DNA of 64,000 nt, taken from assembly GCF_004793545.1 (NCBI RefSeq), contig NZ_SRYA01000008.1:62001-126000 (forward strand), given 5' to 3'. Position 1 is the stretch's first letter, and each line of letters starts with the position of its first letter. Of this stretch, positions 63,299 to 64,000 are shown piece by piece. The notes beneath the pieces were generated by a model. It did no database searches, was not told the DNA's origin, and worked only from the letters and a program-made list of their open reading frames with translations. The DNA is from Petralouisia muris (GTDB lineage Bacteria > Bacillota > Clostridia > Lachnospirales > Lachnospiraceae). The translations under genes and the position numbers were made by a program.

Positions 63299-64000
63299 AT
63301 GGAGGGGAAGATTACATTGTCGGATGTTTGCGATGAGTTGTATAGACATCAGCAGAAAAAGACAGGAAAACTATTATCAAAGCAAACAAAGCAGCAGAGA
63401 ACCAATTTTTTATCAAAGAATATAAAGTATTTGAATGAAATATTTAAGGCCATGCAGATTACTGAATATGTGAAATATATCAAACCGAATTTCCGAATTG
63501 ATGAAAATGGGTATGAGTTTTCGAATAAAAGTTTGGTGTTCTTAGTGGATTTATTAGACAAATACACAGATGATAATGTTTTGGAATTGCGAAGAGGTCA
63601 TTTGGATAAAGTTTCAGATAGATGTGTCGTATGGATTGTAGAAGGTTTGTATAGGATGTTTGTGTATAATGATGTTCCAGAAGATATTTTAAATCAGATA
63701 GGAATTGTTATGTCAAATTTTACTAATTACCCTGTTAGACTTCGGTATGGTAAGATGTTTCAAATGACGTATGATTTGGAGCAATTGGCCAGTAGACCTT
63801 TTGATCCTAAATGGTTAACAAATTTGGGCGCAGATGATAACTGTCTTTGGCTTGATGCTATGCAAGAAGATTTGCGGTTATTTATCGCAAAATGGGAGTA
63901 TATTTATGACAGTATGGGAGAATGTCGGCAATGTGAAGTAAACGATTGGGCAGAAGAAGGCTATACAAAAATGACGGCTAATCAAACAAAACGGGCAGAA
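63299..64000 (+). CDS. Unknown protein, runs off the window (3' end missing)
   Basis: 234 codons without a stop up to the window end. ATG 63299 has ATGGAGGA 7 nt upstream. The start (GKITLSDVCDELYRHQQKKT) and SKQTKQQRTNFLSKNIKYLN suggest a helical, basic N-terminus; then FRIDENGYEFSNKS and a Cys pair ECRQCEV near residue 214. Coding sequence is more A/T-rich than the trp or ilv genes, as in accessory DNA. No family recognised. Confidence 0.75.
   Translation, partial: MEGKITLSDVCDELYRHQQKKTGKLLSKQTKQQRTNFLSKNIKYLNEIFKAMQITEYVKYIKPNFRIDENGYEFSNKSLVFLVDLLDKYTDDNVLELRRGHLDKVSDRCVVWIVEGLYRMFVYNDVPEDILNQIGIVMSNFTNYPVRLRYGKMFQMTYDLEQLASRPFDPKWLTNLGADDNCLWLDAMQEDLRLFIAKWEYIYDSMGECRQCEVNDWAEEGYTKMTANQTKRAE

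Overview
The window reads as a chromosomal segment of a Gram-positive anaerobe of the Clostridia, most likely Lachnospiraceae. Three things point there: the trp gene order E-G-D-C-F-B-A behind a T-box leader, strong AGGAGG ribosome binding sites, and several protein types I know mainly from that family. These include a cysteine-rich acetolactate synthase, DegV, a YheO-type regulator beside ridA, and SleC-like and DUF6440 proteins. The assignment is from gene content only; no 16S is present.

Layout. 1-6657: complete T-box-controlled tryptophan operon. 6789-8462: a decayed AAA-ATPase-like gene, a nitroreductase and a VanZ-like protein. 8668-11780: two-component system with a cotranscribed exported protein. 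11887-15744: a divergent ClpX, an S8 subtilase and a short LspA-like peptidase. 15977-20795: cold-shock protein, a YheO-type regulator divergent from ridA and a MalY/PatB enzyme, and an M18 aminopeptidase. 20812-23990: a lipoprotein transglutaminase, DegV, a membrane-anchored protein, tRNA-Gly, and two direct repeats of about 66 bp period. 24226-33457: a catabolic locus. An Fe-alcohol dehydrogenase and a DeoR regulator face an antiporter, an MtnK-like kinase, an MtnA-like isomerase, a 2-hydroxyacid dehydrogenase, an FGGY kinase and a class II aldolase. The gene set resembles 5-methylthioribose/5-deoxyribose salvage.

33580-40171: a TPR protein with a probable pseudokinase domain, an NlpC/P60-SH3 protein, thyA-dfrA and an AEC transporter. 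40295-42907: a decayed defence-like cluster (DUF262, P-loop ATPase fragment, HNH) and an acyltransferase remnant. 43202-45484: an isolated flagellin whose variable region is replaced by a beta-propeller-like repeat domain, with long hairpins on both sides. 45576-50160: small orphan genes, then ilvB-ilvN and an isochorismatase-family hydrolase. 50190-52758: a graveyard of two IS91-like remnants and truncated genes. 52822-56417: aldo/keto reductase, flavin reductase, ilvE and a NUDIX hydrolase. 56590-60812: a truncated SleC-like gene, an XRE repressor and an MBOAT-SGNH pair whose promoter contains a palindromic operator. 61284-63012: an IS1182-like element with recognisable inverted ends. The last gene runs off the window.

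The most unusual items are the flagellin with a propeller insert, the MtnK/MtnA/aldolase locus with its four TGTTG boxes spaced 10 bp apart and a structured leader, the ClpX without an RKH loop, and the repressor-operator pair in front of the MBOAT genes.
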